A stretch of 64,000 nucleotides of DNA from Paragordius varius (Eukaryota > Nematomorpha), in contig OZ176053.1 in NCBI GenBank assembly GCA_964247055.1, positions 13,640,001 to 13,704,000 of the forward strand, read 5' to 3'. Each line of letters begins with the position of its first letter. The first letter of the stretch is position 1. The notes below the pieces were generated by a model. That model was given only the letters and a program-made list of their open reading frames with translations. It was not told where the DNA came from and made no database searches. Of the stretch, positions 13,754 through 28,400 are shown in pieces. Both the position numbers and the translations under genes were made by a program.

Positions 13754-16700
13754 GGTCACCGGTGAACAAAATTATTTTTTATACATTCTCTTAGTAGGAC
13801 TACATATAAATATAGAGATAGTTTGGCCAACTCTTTCATATCCGATTTTTACAACAATACTTTAAAAATTAATGTATAAAACTAGTCGCATGATTACTCA
13901 AGTTAAACTTTGTCCTTAAAAATCGGATATTGGTCACCGGTGAACAAAATAATTTTTTATACATTCTCTTAGTAAGAGTACATCAAAATACAGAGATAGT
14001 TTGGCAAACTCTTTCATATCCGATTTTTACAACGATAATTTAAAAATTAATGTATTAAACTAGTCGCATCAATAAGTCGCATCAATACTCAAGTTAAACT
14101 TTGTCCTTAAAAATCGGATATTGGTCAACGGTGAACAAAATAATTTTTTATACATTCTCTTAGTAAGACTACATCAAAATATAGAGATAGTTTGACAAAC
14201 TCTTTAATATCCGATTTTTACTACGATACTTTATAAATTAATGTATAAAACTAGTCGTATCAAAAAGTCGCATCAATACTCAAGTTAAACTTTGTCCTTA
14301 AAAATCGGATATTGGTCAACGGTGAACAAAATAATTTTTTATACATTCTCTTAGTAAGACTACATCAAAATATAGAGATAGTTTGACAAACTCTTTAATA
14401 TCCGATTTTTACTACGATACTTTATAAATTAATGTATAAAACTAGTCGTATCAAAAAGTCGCATCAATACTCAAGTTAAACTTTGTCCTTGAAAATCGGA
14501 TATTGGTCACCGGTGAACAAAATAATTTTTTATACATTCTCTTAGTAAGAGTACATCAAAATACAGAGATAGTTTGGCAAACTCTTTCATATCCGATTTT
14601 TACAAGGATACTTTGAAAATTAATGTATTAATCTAGTCGCATCAATACTCAAGTTAAACTTTGTCCTAAAAAATCGGATATTGGTCACCGGTGAACAAAA
14701 TAATTTTTTATACATTCTCTTAGCAAGACTACATCAAATAATAGAGATAGTTTGACAAACTCTTTCATATCCGATTTTTACAACGATACTTTATAAATTA
14801 ATGTATTAAACTAGTCGCATCAATAAGTCGCATCAATACTCAAGTTAAACTTTGTCCTTAAAAATCGGATATTGGTCAACGGTGAACAAAATAATTTTTT
14901 ATACATTCTCTTAGTAAGACTACATCAAAATATAGAGATAGTTTGACAAACTCTTTAATATCCGATTTTTACTACGATACTTTATAAATTAATGTATAAA
15001 ACTAGTCGTATCAAAAAGTCGCATCAATAGTCAAGTTAAACTTTGTCCTTGAAAATCGGATATTGGTCACCGGTGAACAAAATAATTTTTTATACATTCT
15101 CTTAGTAAGAGTACATCAAAATACAGAGATAGTTTGGCAAACTCTTTCATATCCGATTTTTACAAGGATACTTTAAAAATTAATGTATTAATCTAGTCGC
15201 ATCAATACTCAAGTTAAACTTTGTCCTTAAAAATCGGATATTGGTCACCGGTGAACAAAATAATTTTTTATACATTCTCTTAGCAAGACTACATCAAATA
15301 ATAGAGATAGTTTGACAAACTCTTTCATATCCGATTTTTACAACGATACTTTATAAATTAATGTATTAAACTAGTCGCATCAATAAGTCGCATCAATACT
15401 CAAGTTAAACTTTGTCCTTAAAAATCGGATATTGGTCAACGGTGAACAAAATAATTTTTTATACATTCTCTTAGTAAGACTACATCAAAATATAGAGATA
15501 GTTTGACAAACTCTTTAATATCCGATTTTTACTACGATACTTTATAAATTAATGTATAAAACTAGTCGTATCAAAAAGTCGCATCAATACTCAAGTTAAA
15601 CTTTGTCCTTGAAAATCGGATATTGGTCACCGGTGAATAAAATTATTTTTTATACATTCTCTTAGTAAGACTACATCAAAATATAGAGATAGTTTGACAA
15701 ACTCTTTCTATCCGATTTTTACAACGATACTTTAAAAATTAATCTATAAAACTAGTCGCATGATTACTCAAGTTAAACTTTGTCCTTGAAAATCGGATAT
15801 TGGTCACCGGTGAACAAAATAATTTTTTATACATTCTCTTAGTAAGACTACATTAAATTATAGAGATAGTTTGACAAACTCTTTCATATCCGATTTTTAC
15901 AACGATACTTTAAAAATTATGGTATTAAACCAGTCGCATCAATACTCAAGTTAAACTTTGTCCTTAAAAATCAGATATTGGTCACCGGTGAACAAAATTA
16001 TTTTTTATACATTCTCTTAGTAAGACTACATCAAAATATAGAGATAGTTTGACAAACTCTTTCATATCCGATTTTTACAACGATACTTTAAAAATTAATC
16101 TATAAAACTAGTCGCATGATTACTCAAGTTAAACTTTGTCCTTAAAAATCGGATATTGGTCACCGGTGAACAAAATAATTTTTTATACATTCTCTTAGTA
16201 AGACTACATTAAATTATAGAGATAGTTTGACAAACTCTTTCATATCCGATTTTTACAACGATACTTTATAAATTAATGTATTAAACTAGTCGCATCAATA
16301 AGTCGCATCAATACTCAAGTTAAACTTTGTCCTTAAAAATCGGATATTGGTCAACGGTGAACAAAATAATTTTTTATACATTCTCTTAGTAAGACTACAT
16401 CAAAATATAGAGATAGTTTGACAAACTCTTTAATATCCGATTTTTACTACGATACTTTATAAATTAATGTATAAAACTAGTCGTATCAAAAAGTCGCATC
16501 AATACTCAAGTTAAACTTTGTCCTTGAAAATCGGATATTGGTCACCGGTGAATAAAATTATTTTTTATACATTCGCTTAGTAAGACTACATCAAAATATA
16601 GAGATAGTTTGACAAACTCTTTCTATCCGATTTTTACAACGATACTTTAAAAATTAATCTATAAAACTAGTCGCATGATTACTCAAGTTAAACTTTGTCC

Positions 16701-17605
16701 TTGAAAATCGGATATTGGTCACCGGTGAACAAAATAATTTTTTATACATTCTCTTAGTAAGACTACATTAAATCATAGAGATAGTTTGACAAACTCTTTC
16801 ATATCCGATTTTTACAACGATACTTTAAAAATTATGGTATTAAACCAGTCGCATCAATACTCAAGTTAAACTTTGTCCTTAAAAATCAGATATTGGTCAC
16901 CGGTGAACAAAATTATTTTTTATACATTCTCTTAGTAAGACTACATCAAAATATAGAGATAGTTTGACAAACTCTTTCATATCCGATTTTTACAACGATA
17001 CTTTAAAAATTAATCTATAAAACTAGTCGCATGATTACTCAAGTTAAACTTTGTCCTTAAAAATCGGATATTGGTCACCGGTGAACAAAATAATTTTTTA
17101 TACATTCTCTTAGTAAGACTACATTAAATTATAGAGATAGTTTGACAAACTCTTTCATATCCGATTTTTACAACGATACTTTAAAAATTATGGTATTAAA
17201 CCAGTCGCATCAATACTCAAGTTAAACTTTGTCCTTAAAAATCGGATATTGGTCACCGGTGAACAAAATAATTTTTTATACATTCTCTTAGTAAGACTAC
17301 ATCAAAATACAGAGATAGTTTGACAAACTCTTTCATATCCGATTTTTACAACGATACTTTAATAATTATGGTATTAAACCAGTCGCATCAATACTCAAGT
17401 TAAATTTGTCCTTAAAAATCGGATATTGGTCACCGGTGAACAAAATAATTTTTTTTACATTCTCTTAGCAAGACTACATCAAATAATAGAGATAGTTTGA
17501 CAAACTCTTTCATATCCGATTTTTACAACGATACTTTAAAAATTAATGTATAAAACTAGTCGCATGATTACTCAAGTTAAACTTTGTCCTTAAAAATCGG
17601 ATATT
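13754..17605 (+). repeat. Superunit 2, 3852 bp
   Basis: The first 2963 bp copy superunit 1 at constant offset. The order then continues L-S-L-W-V to the next P. The W unit near 17290 has AATACAGAG and the following V has GTTAAATTTGTCC before it and TTTTTTTTACATTC within it. Confidence 0.88.
14314..15433 (+). repeat. 560 bp trimer pair, duplicate of 11351-12470
   Basis: N landmarks are at 14314, 14874 and 15434. The private variants CCTAAAAAATC (14665) and CAATAGTC (15025) of the earlier pair recur here exactly 2963 bp downstream, so this pair was copied as a block rather than regenerated. One visible difference is CTTTGAAAATT near 14611, where the earlier copy has CTTTAAAAATT. Confidence 0.9.
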
Positions 17606-19802
17606 GGTCACCGGTGAACAAAATTATTTTTTATACATTCTCTTAGTAGGACTACATATAAATATAGAGATAGTTTGGCCAACTCTTTCATATCCGATTT
17701 TTACAACAATACTTTAAAAATTAATGTATAAAACTAGTCGCATGATTACTCAAGTTAAACTTTGTCCTTAAAAATCGGATATTGGTCACCGGTGAACAAA
17801 ATAATTTTTTATACATTCTCTTAGTAAGAGTACATCAAAATACAGAGATAGTTTGGCAAACTCTTTCATATCCGATTTTTACAACGATAATTTAAAAATT
17901 AATGTATTAAACTAGTCGCATCAATAAGTCGCATCAATACTCAAGTTAAACTTTGTCCTTAAAAATCGGATATTGGTCAACGGTGAACAAAATAATTTTT
18001 TATACATTCTCTTAGTAAGACTACATCAAAATATAGAGATAGTTTGACAAACTGTTTAATATCCGATTTTTATTACGATACTTTATAAATTAATGTATAA
18101 AACTAGTCGTATCAAAAAGTCGCATCAATACTCAAGTTAAACTTTGTCCTTGAAAATCGGATATTGGTCACCGGTGAACAAAATAATTTTTTATACATTC
18201 TCTTAGTAAGAGTACATCAAAATACAGAGATAGTTTGGCAAACTCTTTCATATCCGATTTTTACAAGGATACTTTAAAAATTAATGTATTAATCTAGTCG
18301 CATCAATACTCAAGTTAAACTTTGTCCTTAAAAATCGGATATTGGTCACCGGTGAACAAAATAATTTTTTATACATTCTCTTAGCAAGACTACATCAAAT
18401 AATAGAGATAGTTTGACAAACTCTTTCATATCCGATTTTTACAACGATACTTTATAAATTAATGTATTAAACTAGTCGCATCAATAAGTCGCATCAATAC
18501 TCAAGTTAAACTTTGTCCTTAAAAATCGGATATTGGTCAACGGTGAACAAAATAATTTTTTATACATTCTCTTAGTAAGACTACATCAAAATATAGAGAT
18601 AGTTTGACAAACTGTTTAATATCCGATTTTTATTACGATACTTTATAAATTAATGTATAAAACTAGTCGTATCAAAAAGTCGCATCAATACTCAAGTTAA
18701 ACTTTGTCCTTGAAAATCGGATATTGGTCACCGGTGAACAAAATAATTTTTTATACATTCTCTTAGTAAGAGTACATCAAAATACAGAGATAGTTTGGCA
18801 AACTCTTTCATATCCGATTTTTACAAGGATACTTTAAAAATTAATGTATTAATCTAGTCGCATCAATACTCAAGTTAAACTTTGTCCTTAAAAATCGGAT
18901 ATTGGTCACCAGTGAACAAAATAATTTTTTATACATTCTCTTAGTAAGACTACATTAAATTATAGAGATAGTTTGACAAACTCTTTCATATCCGATTTTT
19001 ACAACGATACTTTAAAAATTAATGTATAAAACTAGTCGCATGATTACTCAAGTTAAACTTTGTCCTTAAAAATCGGATATTGGTCACCGGTGAACAAAAT
19101 AATTTTTTATACATTCTCTTAGTACTACATCAAAATACAGAGATAGTTTGACAAACTCTTTCATATCCGATTTTTACAACGATACTTTAAAAATTATGGT
19201 ATTAAACCAGTCGCATCAATACTCAAGTTAAATTTGTCCTTAAAAATCGGATATTGGTCACCGGTGAACAAAATAATTTTTTTTACATTCTCTTAGCAAG
19301 ACTACATCAAATAATAGAGATAGTTTGACAAACTCTTTCATATCCGATTTTTACAACGATACTTTAAAAATTAATCTATAAAACTAGTCGCATGATTACT
19401 CAAGTTAAACTTTGTCCTTAAAAATCGGATATTGGTCACCAGTGAACAAAATAATTTTTTATACATTCTCTTAGTAGGACTACATATAAATATAGAGATA
19501 GTTTGGCCAACTCTTTCATATCCGATTTTTACAACAATACTTTAAAAATTAATGTATAAAACTAGTCGCATGATTACTCAAGTTAAACTTTGTCCTTAAA
19601 AATCGGATATTGGTCACCGGTGAACAAAATAATTTTTTATACATTCTCTTAGTAAGAGTACATCAAAATACAGAGATAGTTTGGCAAACTCTTTCATATC
19701 CGATTTTTACAACGATAATTTAAAAATTAATGTATTAAACTAGTCGCATCAATAAGTCGCATCAATACTCAAGTTAAACTTTGTCCTTAAAAATCGGATA
19801 TT

Positions 19803-20922
19803 GGTCAACGGTGAACAAAATAATTTTTTATACATTCTCTTAGTAAGACTACATCAAAATATAGAGATAGTTTGACAAACTCTTTAATATCCGATTTTTA
19901 CTACGATACTTTATAAATTAATGTATAAAACTAGTCGTATCAAAAAGTCGCATCAATACTCAAGTTAAACTTTGTCCTTGAAAATCGGATATTGGTCACC
20001 GGTGAACAAAATAATTTTTTATACATTCTCTTAGTAAGAGTACATCAAAATACAAAGATAGTTTGGCAAACTCTTTCATATCCGATTTTTACAAGGATAC
20101 TTTAAAAATTAATGTATTAATCTAGTCGCATCAATACTCAAGTTAAACTTTGTCCTTAAAAATCGGATATTGGTCACCGGTGAACAAAATAATTTTTTAT
20201 ACATTCTCTTAGCAAGACTACATCAAATAATAGAGATAGTTTGACAAACTCTTTCATATCCGATTTTTACAACGATACTTTATAAATTAATGTATTAAAC
20301 TAGTCGCATCAATAAGTCGCATCAATACTCAAGTTAAACTTTGTCCTTAAAAATCGGATATTGGTCAACGGTGAACAAAATAATTTTTTATACATTCACT
20401 TAGTAAGACTACATCAAAATATAGAGATAGTTTGACAAACTCTTTAATATCCGATTTTTACTACGATACTTTATAAATTAATGTATAAAACTAGTCGTAT
20501 CAAAAAGTCGCATCAATACTCAAGTTAAACTTTGTCCTTGAAAATCGGATATTGGTCACCGGTGAACAAAATAATTTTTTATACATTCTCTTAGTAAGAG
20601 TACATCAAAATACAGAGATAGTTTGGCAAACTCTTTCATATCCGATTTTTACAAGGATACTTTAAAAATTAATGTATTAATCTAGTCGCATCAATACTCA
20701 AGTTAAACTTTGTCCTTAAAAATCGGATATTGGTCACCGGTGAACAAAATAATTTTTTATACATTCTCTTAGCAAGACTACATCAAATAATAGAGATAGT
20801 TTGACAAACTCTTTCATATCCGATTTTTACAACGATACTTTATAAATTAATGTATTAAACTAGTCGCATCAATAAGTCGCATCAATACTCAAGTTAAACT
20901 TTGTCCTTAAAAATCGGATATT
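19803..20922 (+). repeat. 560 bp trimer pair
   Basis: N landmarks are at 19803, 20363 and 20923. The first G unit carries AATACAAAGATAG, which is also seen in the G unit near 29365. The N unit starting at 20923 changes halfway into another class (see the N* feature). Confidence 0.9.
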
Positions 20923-21100
20923 GGTCAACGGTGAACAAAATAATTTTTTATACATTCTCTTAGTAAGACTACATCAAAATATAGAGATAGTTTGACAAAC
21001 TCTTTCATATCCGATTTTTACAACGATACTTTAAAAATTAATGTATTAAACCAGTCGCATCAATACTCAAGTTAAATTTGTCCTTAAAAATCGGATATTG
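20923..21100 (+). repeat. Chimeric monomer N*
   Basis: The front half is class N (TCAACGGTGA). The back half has CATATCC, CAACG and ATTAAACCAG followed by the one-base-shorter GTTAAATTTGTCC, as found before V units. The same chimera with the same switch recurs at 30236, so both copies probably descend from one exchange between non-equivalent monomers. Confidence 0.82.
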
Positions 21101-21277
21101 GTCACCGGTGAACAAAATAATTTTTTTTACATTCTCTTAGCAAGACTACATCAAATAATAGAGATAGTTTGACAAACTCTTTCATATCCGATTTTTACAA
21201 CGATACTTTAAAAATTAATGTATAAAACTAGTCGCATGATTACTCAAGTTAAACTTTGTCCTTAAAAATCGGATATT

Positions 21278-24200
21278 GGTCACCGGTGAACAAAATTATT
21301 TTTTATACATTCTCTTAGTAGGACTACATATAAATATAGAGATAGTTTGGCCAACTCTTTCATATCCGATTTTTACAACAATACTTTAAAAATTAATGTA
21401 TAAAACTAGTCGCATGATTACTCAAGTTAAACTTTGTCCTTAAAAATCGGATATTGGTCACCGGTGAACAAAATAATTTTTTATACATTCTCTTAGTAAG
21501 AGTACATCAAAATACAGAGATAGTTTGGCAAACTCTTTCATATCCGATTTTTACAACGATAATTTAAAAATTAATGTATTAAACTAGTCGCATCAATAAG
21601 TCGCATCAATACTCAAGTTAAACTTTGTCCTTAAAAATCGGATATTGGTCAACGGTGAACAAAATAATTTTTTATACATTCTCTTAGTAAGACTACATCA
21701 AAATATAGAGATAGTTTGACAAACTCTTTAATATCCGATTTTTACTACGATACTTTATAAATTAATGTATAAAACTAGTCGTATCAAAAAGTCGCATCAA
21801 TACTCAAGTTAAACTTTGTCCTTGAAAATCGGATATTGGTCACCGGTGAACAAAATAATTTTTTATACATTCTCTTAGTAAGAGTACATCAAAATACAGA
21901 GATAGTTTGGCAAACTCTTTCATATCCGATTTTTACAAGGATACTTTAAAAATTAATGTATTAATCTAGTCGCATCAATACTCAAGTTAAACTTTGTCCT
22001 TAAAAATCGGATATTGGTCACCGGTGAACAAAATAATTTTTTATACATTCTCTTAGCAAGACTACATCAAATAATAGAGATAGTTTGACAAACTCTTTCA
22101 TATCCGATTTTTACAACGATACTTTATAAATTAATGTATTAAACTAGTCGCATCAATAAGTCGCATCAATACTCAAGTTAAACTTTGTCCTTAAAAATCG
22201 GATATTGGTCAACGGTGAACAAAATAATTTTTTATACATTCTCTTAGTAAGACTACATCAAAATATAGAGATAGTTTGACAAACTCTTTAATATCCGATT
22301 TTTACTACGATACTTTATAAATTAATGTATAAAACTAGTCGTATCAAAAAGTCGCATCAATACTCAAGTTAAACTTTGTCCTTGAAAATCGGATATTGGT
22401 CACCGGTGAATAAAATTATTTTTTATACATTCTCTTAGTAAGACTACATCAAAATATAGAGATAGTTTGACAAACTCTTTCTATCCGATTTTTACAACGA
22501 TACTTTAAAAATTAATCTATAAAACTAGTCGCATGATTACTCAAGTTAAACTTTGTCCTTGAAAATCGGATATTGGTCACCGGTGAACAAAATAATTTTT
22601 TATACATTCTCTTAGTAAGACTACATTAAATTATAGAGATAGTTTGACAAACTCATTCATATCCGATTTTTACAACGATACTTTAAAAATTATGGTATTA
22701 AACCAGTCGCATCAATACTCAAGTTAAACTTTGTCCTTAAAAATCAGATATTGGTCACCGGTGAACAAAATTATTTTTTATACATTCTCTTAGTAAGACT
22801 ACATCAAAATATAGAGATAGTTTGACAAACTCTTTCATATCCGATTTTTACAACGATACTTTAAAAATTAATCTATAAAACTAGTCGCATGATTACTCAA
22901 GTTAAACTTTGTCCTTAAAAATCGGATATTGGTCACCGGTGAACAAAATAATTTTTTATACATTCTCTTAGTAAGACTACATTAAATTATAGAGATAGTT
23001 TGACAAACTCTTTCATATCCGATTTTTACAACGATACTTTATAAATTAATGTATTAAACTAGTCGCATCAATAAGTCGCATCAATACTCAAGTTAAACTT
23101 TGTCCTTAAAAATCGGATATTGGTCAACGGTGAACAAAATAATTTTTTATACATTCTCTTAGTAAGACTACATCAAAATATAGAGATAGTTTGACAAACT
23201 CTTTAATATCCGATTTTTACTACGATACTTTATAAATTAATGTATAAAACTAGTCGTATCAAAAAGTCGCATCAATACTCAAGTTAAACTTTGTCCTTGA
23301 AAATCGGATATTGGTCACCGGTGAATAAAATTATTTTTTATACATTCTCTTAGTAAGACTACATCAAAATATAGAGATAGTTTGACAAACTCTTTCTATC
23401 CGATTTTTACAACGATACTTTAAAAATTAATCTATAAAACTAGTCGCATGATTACTCAAGTTAAACTTTGTCCTTGAAAATCGGATATTGGTCACCGGTG
23501 AACAAAATAATTTTTTATACATTCTCTTAGTAAGACTACATTAAATTATAGAGATAGTTTGACAAACTCTTTCATATCCGATTTTTACAACGATACTTTA
23601 AAAATTATGGTATTAAACCAGTCGCATCAATACTCAAGTTAAACTTTGTCCTTAAAAATCAGATATTGGTCACCGGTGAACAAAATTATTTTTTATACAT
23701 TCTCTTAGTAAGACTACATCAAAATATAGAGATAGTTTGACAAACTCTTTCATATCCGATTTTTACAACGATACTTTAAAAATTAATCTATAAAACTAGT
23801 CGCATGATTACTCAAGTTAAACTTTGTCCTTAAAAATCGGATATTGGTCACCGGTGAACAAAATAATTTTTTATACATTCTCTTAGTAAGACTACATTAA
23901 ATTATAGAGATAGTTTGACAAACTCTTTCATATCCGATTTTTACAACGATACTTTATAAATTAATGTATTAAACTAGTCGCATCAATAAGTCGCATCAAT
24001 ACTCAAGTTAAACTTTGTCCTTAAAAATCGGATATTGGTCAACGGTGAACAAAATAATTTTTTATACATTCTCTTAGTAAGACTACATCAAAATATAGAG
24101 ATAGTTTGACAAACTCTTTAATATCCGATTTTTACTACGATACTTTATAAATTAATGTATAAAACTAGTCGTATCAAAAAGTCGCATCAATACTCAAGTT

Positions 24201-25471
24201 AAACTTTGTTCTTGAAAATCGGATATTGGTCACCGGTGAATAAAATTATTTTTTATACATTCTCTTAGTAAGACTACATCAAAATATAGAGATAGTTTGA
24301 CAAACTCTTTCTATCCGATTTTTACAACGATACTTTAAAAATTAATCTATAAAACTAGTCGCATGATTACTCAAGTTAAACTTTGTCCTTGAAAATCGGA
24401 TATTGGTCACCGGTGAACAAAATAATTTTTTATACATTCTCTTAGTAAGACTACATTAAATTATAGAGATAGTTTGACAAACTCTTTCATATCCGATTTT
24501 TACAACGATACTTTAAAAATTATGGTATTAAACCAGTCGCATCAATACTCAAGTTAAACTTTGTCCTTAAAAATCAGATATTGGTCACCGGTGAACAAAA
24601 TTATTTTTTATACATTCTCTTAGTAAGACTACATCAAAATATAGAGATAGTTTGACAAACTCTTTCATATCCGATTTTTACAACGATACTTTAAAAATTA
24701 ATCTATATAACTAGTCGCATGATTACTCAAGTTAAACTTTGTCCTTAAAAATCGGATATTGGTCACCGGTGAACAAAATAATTTTTTATACATTCTCTTA
24801 GTAAGACTACATTAAATTATAGAGATAGTTTGACAAACTCTTTCATATCCGATTTTTACAACGATACTTTAAAAATTATGGTATTAAACCAGTCGCATCA
24901 ATACTCAAGTTAAACTTTGTCCTTAAAAATCGGATATTGGTCACCGGTGAACAAAATTATTTTTTATACATTCTCTTAGTAAGACTACATCAAAATATAG
25001 AGATAGTTTGACAAACTCTTTCATATCCGATTTTTACAACAATACTTTAAAAATTAATGTATAAAACTAGTCGCATGATTACTCAAGTTAAACTTTGTCC
25101 TTAAAAATCGGATATTGGTCACCGGTGAACAAAATAATTTTTTATACATTCTCTTAGTAAGACTACATCAAAATACAGAGATAGTTTGACAAACTCTTTC
25201 ATATCCGATTTTTACAACGATACTTTAATAATTATGGTATTAAACCAGTCGCATCAATACTCAAGTTAAATTTGTCCTTAAAAATCGGATATTGGTCACC
25301 GGTGAACAAAATAATTTTTTTTACATTCTCTTAGCAAGACTACATCAAATAATAGAGATAGTTTGACAAACTCTTTCATATCCGATTTTTACAACGATAC
25401 TTTAAAAATTAATGTATAAAACTAGTCGCATGATTACTCAAGTTAAACTTTGTCCTTAAAAATCGGATATT
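21278..25471 (+). repeat. Superunit 5, 4194 bp
   Basis: The order is P-Q-N-G-C-N-(T-L-S-L'-N) twice, then T-L-S-L-X-W-V. It is the longest superunit in the window. It equals superunit 6 plus one 915 bp pentamer plus 3 bp. Confidence 0.9.
22207..24951 (+). repeat. 915 bp pentamer run, two complete copies plus the start of a third
   Basis: N landmarks at 22207, 23122 and 24037 give two 915 bp steps. The third copy begins N-T-L-S but its fifth unit is L rather than L', and the array then exits through X-W-V into the next P. Differences among copies are single bases (for example GTTCTTGAAAATC near 24209 and ATCTATATAACTAG near 24700). Confidence 0.92.
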
Positions 25472-28400
25472 GGTCACCGGTGAACAAAATTATTTTTTAT
25501 ACATTCTCTTAGTAGGACTACATATAAATATAGAGATAGTTTGGCCAACTCTTTCATATCCGATTTTTACAACAATACTTTAAAAATTAATGTATAAAAC
25601 TAGTCGCATGATTACTCAAGTTAAACTTTGTCCTTAAAAATCGGATATTGGTCACCGGTGAACAAAATAATTTTTTATACATTCTCTTAGTAAGAGTACA
25701 TCAAAATACAGAGATAGTTTGGCAAACTCTTTCATATCCGATTTTTACAACGATAATTTAAAAATTAATGTATTAAACTAGTCGCATCAATAAGTCGCAT
25801 CAATACTCAAGTTAAACTTTGTCCTTAAAAATCGGATATTGGTCAACGGTGAACAAAATAATTTTTTATACATTCTCTTAGTAAGACTACATCAAAATAT
25901 AGAGATAGTTTGACAAACTCTTTAATATCCGATTTTTACTACGATACTTTATAAATTAATGTATAAAACTAGTCGTATCAAAAAGTCGCATCAATACTCA
26001 AGTTAAACTTTGTCCTTGAAAATCGGATATTGGTCACCGGTGAACAAAATAATTTTTTATACATTCTCTTAGTAAGAGTACATCAAAATACAGAGATAGT
26101 TTGGCAAACTCTTTCATATCCGATTTTTACAAGGATACTTTAAAAATTAATGTATTAATCTAGTCGCATCAATACTCAAGTTAAACTTTGTCCTTAAAAA
26201 TCGGATATTGGTCACCGGTGAACAAAATAATTTTTTATACATTCTCTTAGCAAGACTACATCAAATAATAGAGATAGTTTGACAAACTCTTTCATATCCG
26301 ATTTTTACAACGATACTTTATAAATTAATGTATTAAACTAGTCGCATCAATAAGTCGCATCAATACTCAAGTTAAACTTTGTCCTTAAAAATCGGATATT
26401 GGTCAACGGTGAACAAAATAATTTTTTATACATTCTCTTAGTAAGACTACATCAAAATATAGAGATAGTTTGACAAACTCTTTAATATCCGATTTTTACT
26501 ACGATACTTTATAAATTAATGTATAAAACTAGTCGTATCAAAAAGTCGCATCAATACTCAAGTTAAACTTTGTCCTTGAAAATCGGATATTGGTCACCGG
26601 TGAATAAAATTATTTTTTATACATTCTCTTAGTAAGACTACATCAAAATATAGAGATAGTTTGACAAACTCTTTCTATCCGATTTTTACAACGATACTTT
26701 AAAAATTAATCTATAAAACTAGTCGCATGATTACTCAAGTTAAACTTTGTCCTTGAAAATCGGATATTGGTCACCGGTGAACAAAATAATTTTTTATACA
26801 TTCTCTTAGTAAGACTACATTAAATTATAGAGATAGTTTGACAAACTCTTTCATATCCGATTTTTACAACGATACTTTAAAAATTATGGTATTAAACCAG
26901 TCGCATCAATACTCAAGTTAAACTTTGTCCTTAAAAATCAGATATTGGTCACCGGTGAACAAAATTATTTTTTATACATTCTCTTAGTAAGACTACATCA
27001 AAATATAGAGATAGTTTGACAAACTCTTTCATATCCGATTTTTACAACGATACTTTAAAAATTAATCTATAAAACTAGTCGCATGATTACTCAAGTTAAA
27101 CTTTGTCCTTAAAAATCGGATATTGGTCACCGGTGAACAAAATAATTTTTTATACATTCTCTTAGTAAGACTACATTAAATTATAGAGATAGTTTGACAA
27201 ACTCTTTCATATCCGATTTTTACAACGATACTTTATAAATTAATGTATTAAACTAGTCGCATCAATAAGTCGCATCAATACTCAAGTTAAACTTTGTCCT
27301 TAAAAATCGGATATTGGTCAACGGTGAACAAAATAATTTTTTATACATTCTCTTAGTAAGACTACATCAAAATATAGAGATAGTTTGACAAACTCTTTAA
27401 TATCCGATTTTTACTACGATACTTTATAAATTAATGTATAAAACTAGTCGTATCAAAAAGTCGCATCAATACTCAAGTTAAACTTTGTCCTTGAAAATCG
27501 GATATTGGTCACTGGTGAATAAAATTATTTTTTATACATTCTCTTAGTAAGACTACATCAAAATATAGAGATAGTTTGACAAACTCTTTCTATCCGATTT
27601 TTACAACGATACTTTAAAAATTAATCTATAAAACTAGTCGCATGATTACTCAAGTTAAACTTTGTCCTTGAAAATCGGATATTGGTCACCGGTGAACAAA
27701 ATAATTTTTTATACATTCTCTTAGTAAGACTACATTAAATTATAGAGATAGTTTGACAAACTCTTTCATATCCGATTTTTACAACGATACTTTAAAAATT
27801 ATGGTATTAAACCAGTCGCATCAATACTCAAGTTAAACTTTGTCCTTAAAAATCAGATATTGGTCACCGGTGAACAAAATTATTTTTTATACATTCTCTT
27901 AGTAAGACTACATCAAAATATAGAGATAGTTTGACAAACTCTTTCATATCCGATTTTTACAACGATACTTTAAAAATTAATCTATAAAACTAGTCGCATG
28001 ATTACTCAAGTTAAACTTTGTCCTTAAAAATCGGATATTGGTCACCGGTGAACAAAATAATTTTTTATACATTCTCTTAGTAAGACTACATTAAATTATA
28101 GAGATAGTTTGACAAACTCTTTCATATCCGATTTTTACAACGATACTTTAAAAATTATGGTATTAAACCAGTCGCATCAATACTCAAGTTAAACTTTGTC
28201 CTTAAAAATCGGATATTGGTCACCGGTGAACAAAATTATTTTTTATACATTCTCTTAGTAAGACTACATCAAAATATAGAGATAGTTTGACAAACTCTTT
28301 CATATCCGATTTTTACAACAATACTTTAAAAATTAATGTATAAAACTAGTCGCATGATTACTCAAGTTAAACTTTGTCCTTGAAAATCGGATATTGGTCA

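Larger units (their letters stand above)
17606..21277 (+). repeat. Superunits 3 and 4, 1828 and 1844 bp
   Basis: Each has ten monomers beginning P-Q-N-G-C-N-G. The first closes with an L-front unit (ACCAGTGAAC near 18908), a W lacking three bases (CTTAGTACTACATC near 19122) and V. The second closes C-N*-V. The boundary is the P unit at 19434. Confidence 0.85.
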
